From an uncultured bacterium (GTDB lineage: Bacteria; Cyanobacteriota; Vampirovibrionia; Gastranaerophilales; Gastranaerophilaceae), in NCBI GenBank assembly GCA_947428835.1, contig CANENE010000013.1, forward strand, positions 1 to 54,238: DNA of 54,238 nucleotides, read 5' to 3'. Below, in pieces: positions 27,092 to 36,434 of this stretch. The notes beneath the pieces are model-generated. The model worked only from the letters and a program-made list of their open reading frames with translations. It searched no databases and was not told the origin of the DNA. The position numbers and the translations under genes were made by a program. How positions within the stretch are numbered: the stretch's first letter is position 1; every line of letters starts with the position of its first letter.

Positions 27092-27119
27092 ATTCTACCA
27101 AGAACATGAAATATTACAA
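27092..27119 (-). promoter_or_regulatory. Candidate promoter of the rpmG-secE-nusG-rplKA operon
   Basis: Minus strand: TTGTAA (27114-27119), 16-bp spacer, TAGAAT (27092-27097), about 90 nt before rpmG. It is the best match I find in the 193-bp gap. Confidence 0.4.
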
Positions 27120-27196
27120 CATGTTTTTAATCGCTGCTTTTATTTTCTTAATATTTGTTAAAAAGAACTGTAATATATAATCAATACAAACAACCA

Positions 27197-28534
27197 TTAT
27201 CCCATATGCTTTGATGCTTTTTTAATATCATAAATCACCCTGCTGGTTGTAACTATTGCAGCAAAAGCTAAAGCCACAGACAAACCGAACCAATAACCCT
27301 CGAGTACAAGGTTATGCTTAAAAGCTAAATAGCTTCCGATTGGAATTGCAATCACAAGATATGCAAAAAGCATTGTAAACATAATGATTTTAGTATCTTT
27401 TAAGCCTTTTAAAATACCGACACATGTTCCTTGAATGCCATCGAAGAATAAGAAAATCATCGCAAATTTAAGTATCTTTTTGCACAAAACAAGAACATTT
27501 GGGTCTTTTGAAAAAATTCCCACAATAAAATCAGATTCAAAGCCGATTAAGGTAAATGTTATTAAACATACAATAAGAGTCATATATATGCCTGTGAGTG
27601 CGTATCTTTTTATACTTAAAACATCTTTTCTTCCGCTAAAATAGCCGATTTTGATACTTGCAGCATTTGCTATTGCAAGCACTATCATAAATGTAAAATT
27701 TGCAATACAAAGAACAATATTATGGACTCCTGCATACAACGCACTGAATTTTCCAATTAAAACCGCTGTCATATTAAATCCTAAAAATTCAAAGAAAATA
27801 GCAGCTGATATCGGTGTTCCGACTTTAAATAAATCTTTTATATAATCTGTTGATTGAACAAGCTTTCCTTTAAACAAAGGAATACAGTATAAAAGCATAA
27901 TTATACAAGCAACAGTTTTAGATAAAAGCGTTGCAATAGAAAGACCAAGCACCCCCAGGCCCATAAAATGAACACTTCCTATATCAAACCCGAAAGTCAA
28001 AATAATATTTAAAACAAGGTTTAAAAATACCATAAAAAACATTAAAGAATTTGCAAAAACGACTTTTTCATAAGCTTGCAAAAATTCTTTTAAAGCAACA
28101 AAAATGGAGGTTGGAAAAATAGTTACAGCACAAACGGAAATATATGTTTTAACTCCTTCAATAAGGCTTGGGTCAAGTCCGATAAAATCAATATTATAAA
28201 GAAGTATTTTTGTAATAATATAAAATGGAATTGATATAGTAATAGCAAAAATTATAGTAGATTTAAAATATTTTTTAGCAGGCTGCTTTTTGCCTCTAAG
28301 ATTTGCTATAACAGGACTTACGCTTAAAATAAGCCCAATTGCTCCAATTGTTACAGTCATTATAATGGCACTTGCAACACTAATTGCGCCAAGTGCGGTT
28401 GTTGAGTATCTTCCTGCTGTAATTGTATCTACAAAACCTATTAAAATTTGAGATATATTACCTGCAAGTATCGGAAGCGAAAGCTTAAAAAGGTCTATAA
28501 AGTATTGTCTGTAGTGTTTTATCTTTTCTATCAT
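27197..28534 (-). CDS. MATE-family efflux transporter
   Basis: A 445-residue polytopic membrane protein with about 12 hydrophobic segments in two halves, each starting with the MATE pattern: LSLPILAGNISQILIGFVDT near the N-terminus (fits the conserved N-terminal Asp region) and FKVGTPISAAIFFEFLGFN at the centre. Family members export drugs or metabolites using Na+ or H+ gradients; the substrate cannot be told. Its ATG overlaps the stop of the GlcD-like gene by 4 nt, so the two are translationally coupled. Confidence 0.93.
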   Translation of the reverse strand: MIEKIKHYRQYFIDLFKLSLPILAGNISQILIGFVDTITAGRYSTTALGAISVASAIIMTVTIGAIGLILSVSPVIANLRGKKQPAKKYFKSTIIFAITISIPFYIITKILLYNIDFIGLDPSLIEGVKTYISVCAVTIFPTSIFVALKEFLQAYEKVVFANSLMFFMVFLNLVLNIILTFGFDIGSVHFMGLGVLGLSIATLLSKTVACIIMLLYCIPLFKGKLVQSTDYIKDLFKVGTPISAAIFFEFLGFNMTAVLIGKFSALYAGVHNIVLCIANFTFMIVLAIANAASIKIGYFSGRKDVLSIKRYALTGIYMTLIVCLITFTLIGFESDFIVGIFSKDPNVLVLCKKILKFAMIFLFFDGIQGTCVGILKGLKDTKIIMFTMLFAYLVIAIPIGSYLAFKHNLVLEGYWFGLSVALAFAAIVTTSRVIYDIKKASKHMG

Positions 28535-29901
28535 AGAGATTTTCCACTGTTAAAGATATCATTTGGATCCAATAAATTTTTAATTTTTTTCATAAGTTCA
28601 TAGGAATTTTTGTTTAGAGCATCTTTCAGGTATTTCTTCTTTTGGACTCCTATACCATGTTCACCTGATAAAGTTCCTCCGATTTTAAGTGCATAATAAA
28701 AAAGCTCGTCTTTTAGTTTTTCAAAATTTTCTTTTTGATTTTTATCTTCTAAATTAAGCGCAAAATTAGGATGAATGTTTCCATCTGCAATATGCCCCAT
28801 AATAGCCGCTATTATATTATATTTCTTTGACAAAAATTCAACGTGTTCTATAAAATCAACGATTTTGTCTCTATTTACAACTATATCTTCCGTTATAACA
28901 TCGGGCATAACCTGGCTTAGGGCGCTAAAAGCGCTTCTTCTTGCCTTCCAAATATTTTCATTTTGTTTTTCATCTTGGGTTTGAACAATATTTTTTGCAT
29001 TCATTTTGATAAGTATTTCTTTTAAAAGCTTTATTTCACTTAAAACGCTTTCTTTAAAACCATCAAGCTCTATTAAAAGAGCTGCTTTTTTATCAGTCAA
29101 AAGCCCCGTAGGGTTAAAGCTTTCAATTGTTTTTAGAGTAAAATTATCAATTAAATCAATGGTAGATGGGATAAAACCGCTATTTATGATCTCATTTGAA
29201 CAATTAGCAGCATCTGTTAAACTATCAAAATATGCAAGAGTCAAAAGTCTTGTTTGTGGTTTTGGAATTAATTTTAATGTGATTTTTGTAATAATTCCAA
29301 GCGTTCCTTCAGAACCTGTAAAAAGATTTGTAAGGTTATATCCCGTTACATTTTTTGCAATGTTGCAGGCTGTTTCAACTATGGTGCCGTCTGCTAGTAC
29401 CACTTCAAGATTAATTACATAGTCTTTAGTGTTTCCGTATTTAAAAGTTCTTGGGCCTCCGGAATTCAGACAAACGGCTCCAACTACAGTTGAAACAGCA
29501 AGGTTGGATGGGTCCGGAGGAAAAAACAAATTTAATTTATCAAGCTCAAAATTCAAATCTCCTATTGCAACATTAGGCTCAACCACCGCAATTAAATTTT
29601 CTTTGTTTATTTCAATGATTTTATCCATCAGAGAAAAATGAAGAATAATACAATTTTTAATAGGGCGAGTGGAGCCTATATGGTTTGTGCCTTTGGCTCT
29701 TGGAACAATTGAAATATTATTTTTTTGAGCAAGCTTTACAATTTTTGATACTTCAACAGCGCTTTTTGGAAAAACAACAGCAGCAGGCATAATAATTTCA
29801 TCAGGATTTTTAGATGTGTCAAAAGCATAAGTATACACATCTTCTTTTTTATATAAAACCCTGTTTGGGCAAATTTTTTTAAGTTCATTTGCAAAAGTCA
29901 T
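28531..29901 (-). CDS. FAD-linked oxidase, GlcD/D-lactate dehydrogenase type
   Basis: 456 residues. N-terminal FAD_binding_4 (PCMH) domain: VFPKSAVEVSKIVKLAQKNN, IVPRAKGTNHIGSTRPI (a variant of the usual RGxGTxxxG loop), FPPDPSN, GAVCLNSGGPRTFKYGNTKD, NLFTGSEGTLGIIT. C-terminal FAD-oxidase domain: MGHIADGNIHPNF and SGEHGIGVQKKKYL. Such enzymes oxidise D-2-hydroxyacids (glycolate, D-lactate) with an electron-transfer partner; no GlcE/GlcF or Etf gene is here. The start has no SD but a TATAAT at 29913-29918 just upstream, suggesting a very short leader. It overlaps the MATE gene by 4 nt. Confidence 0.9.
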   Translation of the reverse strand: MTFANELKKICPNRVLYKKEDVYTYAFDTSKNPDEIIMPAAVVFPKSAVEVSKIVKLAQKNNISIVPRAKGTNHIGSTRPIKNCIILHFSLMDKIIEINKENLIAVVEPNVAIGDLNFELDKLNLFFPPDPSNLAVSTVVGAVCLNSGGPRTFKYGNTKDYVINLEVVLADGTIVETACNIAKNVTGYNLTNLFTGSEGTLGIITKITLKLIPKPQTRLLTLAYFDSLTDAANCSNEIINSGFIPSTIDLIDNFTLKTIESFNPTGLLTDKKAALLIELDGFKESVLSEIKLLKEILIKMNAKNIVQTQDEKQNENIWKARRSAFSALSQVMPDVITEDIVVNRDKIVDFIEHVEFLSKKYNIIAAIMGHIADGNIHPNFALNLEDKNQKENFEKLKDELFYYALKIGGTLSGEHGIGVQKKKYLKDALNKNSYELMKKIKNLLDPNDIFNSGKSL

Positions 29902-29941
29902 AAAAATATTTTATTATAAAAAAATATTAAAAGGGGTTGAA

Positions 29942-30280
29942 ATGAAAAAGTATTTATTAGTTTTATGTTTTTTAACGATGTCTTTATTTATTCCTGTTTT
30001 AGCCGAAGAAGAAATCTACGAGCAGGCAATAACGCTTGATGAAAAGCCGACAGACGCTGAAATTAAAGCAACAATCGATAAGTTTAATTTCAATGATAAA
30101 CAAAAAGAACATCTGATTAAAGAAACAAAAAAGCGCATAGATGATATATATGAAAGGCAAAAACAGCAAGAAGCGCAAAATGGCTCCGATTGCGACCCAT
30201 TACCTGTTATTGAACCCAATAAAGAAGGTATATCCAATATAGAAGGCCTTAATATAAATAATAAACCTACAGAAAAATAA
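29942..30280 (+). CDS. Small secreted protein, unrecognised
   Basis: 112 residues. N-terminal signal peptide (KKYLLVLCFLTMSLFIPVLA, cleavage after VLA), then a charged helical stretch (DEKPTDAEIKATIDKFNFND, KEHLIKETKKRIDDIYERQK) and a polar tail with one Cys. SD AAGGGG lies 5' of the ATG. It is divergent from the GlcD-like gene and 115 nt upstream of dnaA. I see no known domain. Confidence 0.7.
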   Translation: MKKYLLVLCFLTMSLFIPVLAEEEIYEQAITLDEKPTDAEIKATIDKFNFNDKQKEHLIKETKKRIDDIYERQKQQEAQNGSDCDPLPVIEPNKEGISNIEGLNINNKPTEK

Positions 30281-30395
30281 TTAATTTTACTCAAGACTTT
30301 GTTTGTAATAAAATAACAATAATAAACGATATAAAAAGCATTGCAGTGGATGTTTTTAGCATGCTTGACTATTAATTTTTTAAAAGGAATGAATT

Positions 30396-31814
30396 TTGTT
30401 AGTACATCAAGAGAAAAATGGCAATCAGAGTGATGAAAAAAAGGCATGGGAAGAATTTATAAGTATTTTAGAACATAAGCTTCCCGGGTTTGTTAAGCCT
30501 TGGATAACCACGTTGGAGCCTGCTTTGCCTTTATTCGAAAAGAGCGAAAACGAAATTTTTCTGGTTAAAAGTTCTCAAAGCTTTGGTATACAGGTTTTAA
30601 CCCAAAAATATCTAAAAGAAGTTGAAGATGCTCTTTTTGAAATAACCGGTCTTAGAAGAGCGGCAAGATTTGTGCTTGATGAAACAATTAAAAAGAAAAA
30701 AGCACCAAAATTAACAAAAGAAGAAAAAGAAAACATTGAAACCATTAAAAAGATGGAAAACCTCGCTCAAATGCATTCTTTTTGTAATTTGAATTTAAAA
30801 TATACATTTGAAAATTTTGTTGTGGGCGAAAATTCAAAATTTGCTTATAAAATAGCTGAAATGATAGCAGCTGAACCCGGGCAAAAATATAATCCTCTTT
30901 TTATATCAGGTTCCGTCGGACTAGGTAAAACCCATCTTATGCAAGCTATCGGACATAGGATTTTAAAGAATTTTCCAAATTTAAAAGTCAGATATACAAA
31001 AGCGGAAGAATTTGGAAATAAGCTGGTTGAATCTTTAATCGGCTGCAAAAATTCAGGCGACTTGAATGAAAAAATGAAAAAATTCAGAGACAAACACAGA
31101 AACGTTGATGTTTTGCTTATAGATGATATTCAGTGGATTGAAGGCAAAAAAAGAACAGAAGAAGAAATTTTTTATACTTTTGATGCGCTATATCATGCAG
31201 GAAAACAAATAGTTTTCGCTTCCGACAGACCCCTATCTGCTTTTGAAATGCTGCCTGACAGACTTAAAAGCCGCTTTGAATGGGGAATAGAAGTCAAGAT
31301 AACAGTCCCTGATGTTGAAACAAGAACAAAAATTGTAAAAAAACACAGTATAGATTCAAACTTTGAAATAACAGATGAAGTAGCACAATTTTTGGCTCAA
31401 ACGTATTGTACAAATATAAGAGAATTGGAAGGTGCCTACAATAAAGCAAGCGCCATAGCATCCATTGAAGGGGTGGAATTAACGGTCGAAAATACAAAGC
31501 AATTTTTAGAGCTTGAAAAACAAGCACAAAAAATTTCATTATCCAAAATTATAGAAGTCTGCGCCAAATATTTTTCGATTGACAAAAAAGACATCATATC
31601 CTCTCAGCGCTCCAAAGAAATTGCAAATGCCAGAAAATACGCGATTTATTTTTCAAGAGAACTTTTAAATGTGAGCTATCCTAATCTTGCAAAAGAATTT
31701 AAAAAAACCCATACAACAATTTTATATCAGTACGAAAACCTAAAAAAAACCATCAAAACAAATAAAGCTGCTCAAATTATAGCAGATGAAATAAATGAGC
31801 TTATTAAAAAATAG
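30396..31814 (+). CDS. dnaA: Chromosomal replication initiator DnaA
   Basis: 472 residues, start TTG with SD AAAAGGA 7 nt before it; the nearby ATG at 30389 is in another, quickly closed frame. Domain I (~1-90: WEEFISILEHKLPGFVKPWI), linker, AAA+ domain with Walker A GSVGLGKTH (about 170), Walker B LLIDDIQWIEGKK and sensor RPLSAFEMLPDRLKSRF, then the domain IV helix-turn-helix. In domain IV the usual GGRDHTTV signature reads KKTHTTI, with one residue missing and no Arg/Asp, while the Arg of NARKYAIYFSREL is kept. It is not next to dnaN. No cluster of DnaA boxes flanks it, so oriC is probably elsewhere. Confidence 0.93.
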   Translation: MLVHQEKNGNQSDEKKAWEEFISILEHKLPGFVKPWITTLEPALPLFEKSENEIFLVKSSQSFGIQVLTQKYLKEVEDALFEITGLRRAARFVLDETIKKKKAPKLTKEEKENIETIKKMENLAQMHSFCNLNLKYTFENFVVGENSKFAYKIAEMIAAEPGQKYNPLFISGSVGLGKTHLMQAIGHRILKNFPNLKVRYTKAEEFGNKLVESLIGCKNSGDLNEKMKKFRDKHRNVDVLLIDDIQWIEGKKRTEEEIFYTFDALYHAGKQIVFASDRPLSAFEMLPDRLKSRFEWGIEVKITVPDVETRTKIVKKHSIDSNFEITDEVAQFLAQTYCTNIRELEGAYNKASAIASIEGVELTVENTKQFLELEKQAQKISLSKIIEVCAKYFSIDKKDIISSQRSKEIANARKYAIYFSRELLNVSYPNLAKEFKKTHTTILYQYENLKKTIKTNKAAQIIADEINELIKK

Positions 31815-31881
31815 TAATATTTTTTCATAATCATTTTTTTGTGCTAGAATTATTTGGTATTACAACTATAAACGGATTGGT

Positions 31882-33198
31882 ATGAAAGAAAGAATAGCAT
31901 TAGTTATAATTATTGCATCATTAATTGCTTTTTTGGTGGTGTTTCAAAATTATTTTAATACTATGTGGGCAATTATTTTTCTTATCGCTTTTATGTTTGC
32001 ATATTCCTTGTATATGTGGTTAGTTACAAAATACAGAAAAAGAAAACTGAAGAAAAACCCTCCCAAAATCAATTATGACTTCAATCCTTTTATAAGCATA
32101 TTTATCCCCTGTCATAACGAACAGGAAGTTATCGAAAAAACCGTCCAAAACGTTTTAAAGCTTGATTATTCCCCTTATGAAATAATTTTAATTGACGACA
32201 GAAGCAAAGACGATACCCCGAATATAATTAAAAGACTTTGCGAAAATAATGAAAAAGTTTCCTATTTAATTAGAAAAGACGGTGCGACACCCGGTAAATC
32301 AGCGGTTTTAAATGATGCTATGAAAATAGCTAAAGGCGAAGCCATTCTTATTTTAGATGCAGATGCTAAAATTGAACCCGACTTCTTAAAGATTATGGTG
32401 CCTTTACTTGAAGGGTCTGATATAGGTGCAGTTCAAGCACAAAAAGTTATTATCAATGCAAATCAAAACTTTTTAACAAAATGCCAATACAATGAATATA
32501 TCTTAGATACCCAGCTTCAAATCGGAAGAGATGCACTAAGAGGAGCGGTGGAACTTAGAGGAAACGGCGAACTTATTAAAAAAGAGGCAATTGAAAGTAT
32601 AGGCGGCTGGAACGAAGACACTATTGTAGATGACCTTGATATGTCTACAAGGCTGCATGTGAAAGGATGGGATATTCGTTTTTGCACCGATACAAAAGTA
32701 TACGAAGAAGGTGTAATTGATTTTTATTCTCTCATACGCCAAAGAAGAAGATGGGTCGAAGGTTCTATAAGAAGATATCTTGAAAACATTAAAGATGTAT
32801 TCACTTCGCGCGATATGTCACTTAGAGTCGGATTTGACCTTATAGCATATATAACAGAATTCATACTTCCGTTTTGGCTTGTATCTGAAATTATTATTCA
32901 GGCATTTCATTTTGTAAAAGGTTATGAAAACTGTATTTTATCTTCCGTTGCTCTTGTTGTTATAACAGGTATATTTTTTATAATAATGTTTGTCTATAGC
33001 CTTAGAAAACACGCACACCACAAATTTTTTACAGCCCTAAAAGAAGCAATTGTAACATCAATATATTTTATAACAATTTGGTTTCCAATTGCTCTTTTTA
33101 TAATATTTAAAATTATATTTACCAAAAAAACAATGGATTGGGGCAAAACCCGCCACGGAGTTGCACTTTGCAGTATAAAAGGAATGGATAATGTCTAG
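31882..33198 (+). CDS. Membrane glycosyltransferase, family 2 (processive type)
   Basis: 438 residues. Two N-terminal membrane segments, then a GT-A catalytic domain: IFIPCHNEQEVIEKTVQNVL, DDRSKDD (105-), the metal-binding DADAK (159-161 DAD), GNGELI, the catalytic-base region DDLD (250-253) and QRRRW (287-291), then about three C-terminal membrane segments. This matches beta-glycan synthases such as PgaC/NodC-like and cellulose-synthase-like enzymes; the polymer is unknown. An extended -10 (TGCTAGAAT, 31842-31850) lies upstream. The murC ATG overlaps its stop by 8 nt, so it probably leads the mur cluster transcript. Confidence 0.9.
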   Translation: MKERIALVIIIASLIAFLVVFQNYFNTMWAIIFLIAFMFAYSLYMWLVTKYRKRKLKKNPPKINYDFNPFISIFIPCHNEQEVIEKTVQNVLKLDYSPYEIILIDDRSKDDTPNIIKRLCENNEKVSYLIRKDGATPGKSAVLNDAMKIAKGEAILILDADAKIEPDFLKIMVPLLEGSDIGAVQAQKVIINANQNFLTKCQYNEYILDTQLQIGRDALRGAVELRGNGELIKKEAIESIGGWNEDTIVDDLDMSTRLHVKGWDIRFCTDTKVYEEGVIDFYSLIRQRRRWVEGSIRRYLENIKDVFTSRDMSLRVGFDLIAYITEFILPFWLVSEIIIQAFHFVKGYENCILSSVALVVITGIFFIIMFVYSLRKHAHHKFFTALKEAIVTSIYFITIWFPIALFIIFKIIFTKKTMDWGKTRHGVALCSIKGMDNV

Positions 33199-34564
33199 CG
33201 GTTCCAAAAAATTTCACTTTATCGCAATAGGAGGTGTCGGCCAAAGTGCTTTGGCTGAAATTCTTTTGAAATTCGGGTTTGACGTTACAGGTTCTGACCT
33301 TAAAGAAAATAAATATACTAAGCTTGCTCAAAAACTTGGTGCAAAAGTTTTTATAGGACAAAATGAAAAAAATATTGAAAATGGAAGAACGATTGTCATA
33401 TCTTCCGCTATCAAAGAAGATAATCCCGAACTTAAACGCGCAAGAGAATTAAATCTTGAAATTATGCACAGATCTGATTGCCTCAAATTTATATCAGAAT
33501 TTTTTGATAATTTTATAGGAACATCAGGCACCCACGGAAAAACCACAACATCAGGGTTGTTGAGTTATGTTTTTGAAAAAATGAACATAAATCCAAGCTA
33601 TGCTATAGGAGGCATTATCCCTGAATTAAATACAAACGCCAGAGCAGATAAAAATTCCAAATACTTCATAGCAGAGCTTGACGAATCAGATGGAACAATT
33701 GTCAAATATAATCCTCATTTTCTTCTTGTAAATAATCTTGAAGCGGATCATTTGGATTTTTATAAAAACGGGCTGATTGATGTCTTAAAAACTTTTAAAA
33801 TCGTTTTAGATAATACCTTAAAAAAAGCATTTTTAAATATTGATAATACAGGCATTCAAGAATTTATAAAAGAATATAATATAGATAATTTTATTTCATT
33901 TGGGATAGAAAATGAAGCGGACTATAGCACCAAAAACATAATTTTTGATGAAGAAAAATCATATTTTGATGTTTATAAAAAAGATGAATTACTTGGAAAA
34001 ATAGAGCTTATAATACCAGGTATTCATAATATCTATAATGCCCTTGGAGTAATCAGTATTCTTGATTATTTAGGTTTTGATTTTGATAGCTGTAAGGAAC
34101 ATTTTAAAACCTTTAAAGGAATGGGCAGAAGATTTCAGCTTGTAAAAGAAATCAACAATATCAAAATAATTGATGATTATGCCCATCACCCAAGCGAAAT
34201 AAAATCAACTCTTGATGCTGTTAAAAACTTTAAAAGAAGAAAAATCGCCATTTTCCAACCCCATAGATATACAAGGCTAAAAGCTCTTTGGGATGAATTT
34301 CTAAATAGTTTTAAATATGCGGATAGTTTGTATGTTTTAGATGTTTTTTCAGCGGGAGATAAATTCGATGAACAATATAATTCCAAAAATTTTGTTCAAG
34401 AATTATCAAAAATGCAAAATAATGTAAAATATATTGATGGCGATATTATTGAAGCTTCTAAAAAAATTGCACCCAATCTTGTAAAGGGAGATTTGGTCTT
34501 GACACTCGGCGCAGGAGATATTACAAAAATCGGAGAATTAATTGGTGATTTGCTCTCAAAATGA
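33191..34564 (+). CDS. murC: UDP-N-acetylmuramate--L-alanine ligase
   Basis: Cytoplasmic ATP-dependent ligase that adds L-Ala to UDP-MurNAc. 457 residues with N-terminal Rossmann GGVGQSALAEIL and GSDLKEN, ATP loop GTHGKTT (113-119), AELDESDGT, NNLEADHLDFY, IPGIHNIYNALG, DDYAHHPSEI and FQPHRYTR, the last two being MurC-specific. The ATG lies within the end of the glycosyltransferase gene; its own end overlaps murB by 23 nt. The unbroken overlaps from 31882 to 36412 suggest one transcript. Confidence 0.97.
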   Translation: MSSGSKKFHFIAIGGVGQSALAEILLKFGFDVTGSDLKENKYTKLAQKLGAKVFIGQNEKNIENGRTIVISSAIKEDNPELKRARELNLEIMHRSDCLKFISEFFDNFIGTSGTHGKTTTSGLLSYVFEKMNINPSYAIGGIIPELNTNARADKNSKYFIAELDESDGTIVKYNPHFLLVNNLEADHLDFYKNGLIDVLKTFKIVLDNTLKKAFLNIDNTGIQEFIKEYNIDNFISFGIENEADYSTKNIIFDEEKSYFDVYKKDELLGKIELIIPGIHNIYNALGVISILDYLGFDFDSCKEHFKTFKGMGRRFQLVKEINNIKIIDDYAHHPSEIKSTLDAVKNFKRRKIAIFQPHRYTRLKALWDEFLNSFKYADSLYVLDVFSAGDKFDEQYNSKNFVQELSKMQNNVKYIDGDIIEASKKIAPNLVKGDLVLTLGAGDITKIGELIGDLLSK

Positions 34565-35477
34565 AATAAAATACTATAAAGACTTCCAGCTGACTAATTT
34601 TAATACACTTAAAATTAATTCAACAGCAAAGCTTTTCTATATGCCTGATAATTCAGGTGAATTGATTTCAATTTATAGAAAGCATAAAGATAACACCCCG
34701 ATTGTTATAGGCCGCGGATCCAATGTACTTTTTTCTTCAAGCGGAATAGAAAACCCTGTTATTCATACAGGACTCATTGCTTCAAAATTTTTAATAGGAA
34801 ATACTCTTGAATGCGATATAGGAGTAAAAACTCAAATGCTATCAAAATTTGCACTTGATAAAAAATTATCAGGTTTTGAATTTTTGATAGGAATTCCTGC
34901 AAGCCTGGGCGGCGCAATCTATATGAATGCTTCAGCACACGGGCAGGCTATAAGTGATTATCTGATAAGTGCGAAAGTCTATGATATTGAAAACAATAAA
35001 ATCTTAAATTTAGATAAAAAAGAACTTAATTTTTCCTACAGGCATTCGATTTTAAAAGAAAAACCATATATTCTTCTAAGTGCAAAATTTGAACTTGTAA
35101 AAAAGGATAAAGAATTAATCAGAGCTAAAATGGATGAAAATTTGATATTTAGAAAAAACAGACAGCCCAATCTTTCTCTTCCAAACGCGGGATCTGTTTT
35201 TAAAAATCCTTCCGATTGTGAATTTTCAGCAGGTGCCCTGATTGATAAAGCAGGCTTTAGAGGATACAAATATAAGAATCTTGAAGTTTATCAAAATCAT
35301 TGTAACTTTATAATAAATAAAGGAGATGCAACTTCATCCGATTACAGCGAATTAATCTATGAAATTTATAAAAAAGTCAAAAAAGATTATAATGTTGAAC
35401 TGCATCCTGAAATAATTTATATTGGCAAAATGACAAAAGGTGAAAAAGACATATGGAAAACTTGGAAAAAAATATAA
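34542..35477 (+). CDS. murB: UDP-N-acetylenolpyruvoylglucosamine reductase
   Basis: FAD enzyme that reduces UDP-GlcNAc-enolpyruvate to UDP-MurNAc with NADPH. 311 residues: GRGSNVLFSS (57-), GFEFLIGIPASLGGAIYMNA, SYRHSIL, catalytic Ser in NAGSVFKNP (~219), AGALIDKAGFRG and the catalytic Glu in LHPEI (~290). The start is TTG at 34542 or GTG at 34545, both inside murC, with GGAG 7-10 nt upstream. The lack of the extra residues between YRHS elements suggests the shorter (type II) form; I am less sure of that. Confidence 0.95.
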   Translation: MVICSQNEIKYYKDFQLTNFNTLKINSTAKLFYMPDNSGELISIYRKHKDNTPIVIGRGSNVLFSSSGIENPVIHTGLIASKFLIGNTLECDIGVKTQMLSKFALDKKLSGFEFLIGIPASLGGAIYMNASAHGQAISDYLISAKVYDIENNKILNLDKKELNFSYRHSILKEKPYILLSAKFELVKKDKELIRAKMDENLIFRKNRQPNLSLPNAGSVFKNPSDCEFSAGALIDKAGFRGYKYKNLEVYQNHCNFIINKGDATSSDYSELIYEIYKKVKKDYNVELHPEIIYIGKMTKGEKDIWKTWKKI

Positions 35478-36412
35478 AAGAAATAAATAAAAATTCAAAA
35501 ATAGCGGTATTATGCGGCGGTCTTTCAAATGAAAAAGAGGTTTCTTTGCGCTCAGGAAAAAATGTTTTTAAAGCATTAATCGAACTTGGCTATAAAGATG
35601 TAAGTTTTATCAATGTAGAAAGAGACATAGCTTCTATCCTGAAAGAAAATAAGATTGAATATGCTTTTAATGTTCTTCATGGAAGATACGGAGAAGATGG
35701 CTGTATTCAGGGAGTTTTAGAATTTTTGAATATCCCTTACACAGGATGCAAAGTTAAATCCAGCGCTGTTTGTATGGATAAAATTACAACAAAAAAAGTT
35801 TTAAATGGCGAAAACATCCCTTTGATTAAATCAATTAATGTTACAAAAGATAACTACAAAGAAAAAATCAGCGAATTGGATTTTCCTGTAATTATAAAAC
35901 CATCCAATGAAGGTTCTTCTATCGGAATGACAAAAGTAAATTCAATTGATAAATTAGATGATGCTATGTCAGAAGCTCTTAAATGTGACAATGAAATTTT
36001 AATTGAAGAATATCTTGAAGGCATGTCTGCAACAGTTGGCGTACTTGAAAGAAAAAAAGACGGAAAAACTGAAACATTTGCAACACCTATTCTTGCTTTC
36101 AAAACAAAAACAGAATGGTATGACTATGAAGCAAAATATACAAAAGGTCTAACAGAATTTCTGCTTCCTGCTCCTTTTGATGAAAAATTAACCAAAGAAA
36201 TCAAAGAAATTGCAATTAAATCTTTTAAGGCATGCTCATGTTCAGGGCTTGCAAGAGTCGATTTTTTGGTACAAAACAATATCCCATACGTTCTTGAAAT
36301 TAATACAAACCCAGGTATGACAGACACATCAGACCTTCCGGCACAGGCAGAAAATATGGGTATAAGTTATAATGAACTTGTTGAAATAATTTTACAGACA
36401 GCTGCTTTATAA
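35453..36412 (+). CDS. ddl: D-alanine--D-alanine ligase
   Basis: ATP-grasp ligase making D-Ala-D-Ala for the peptidoglycan stem; its substrate comes from Alr (3795-4952). 319 residues: LCGGLSNEKEVSLRSGKN, NVLHGRYGEDGCIQGVLEFL, FPVIIKPSNEGSSIGM, IEEYLEG, ARVDFLV and EINTNPGMTDTSDLP. The omega-loop Tyr region (EWYDYEAKYTKGLTEF) fits a D-Ala-D-Ala (not D-Lac) ligase, by family knowledge. ATG at 35453 overlaps murB by 25 nt. Confidence 0.96.
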   Translation: MENLEKNIKEINKNSKIAVLCGGLSNEKEVSLRSGKNVFKALIELGYKDVSFINVERDIASILKENKIEYAFNVLHGRYGEDGCIQGVLEFLNIPYTGCKVKSSAVCMDKITTKKVLNGENIPLIKSINVTKDNYKEKISELDFPVIIKPSNEGSSIGMTKVNSIDKLDDAMSEALKCDNEILIEEYLEGMSATVGVLERKKDGKTETFATPILAFKTKTEWYDYEAKYTKGLTEFLLPAPFDEKLTKEIKEIAIKSFKACSCSGLARVDFLVQNNIPYVLEINTNPGMTDTSDLPAQAENMGISYNELVEIILQTAAL

Positions 36413-36434
36413 TTAAACAAAGGATAATTTAAAA

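Noticed and set aside
29902-30395. oriC next to dnaA
   Set aside because: No cluster of TTATCCACA-like boxes or AT-rich 13-mers near dnaA; dnaN absent.
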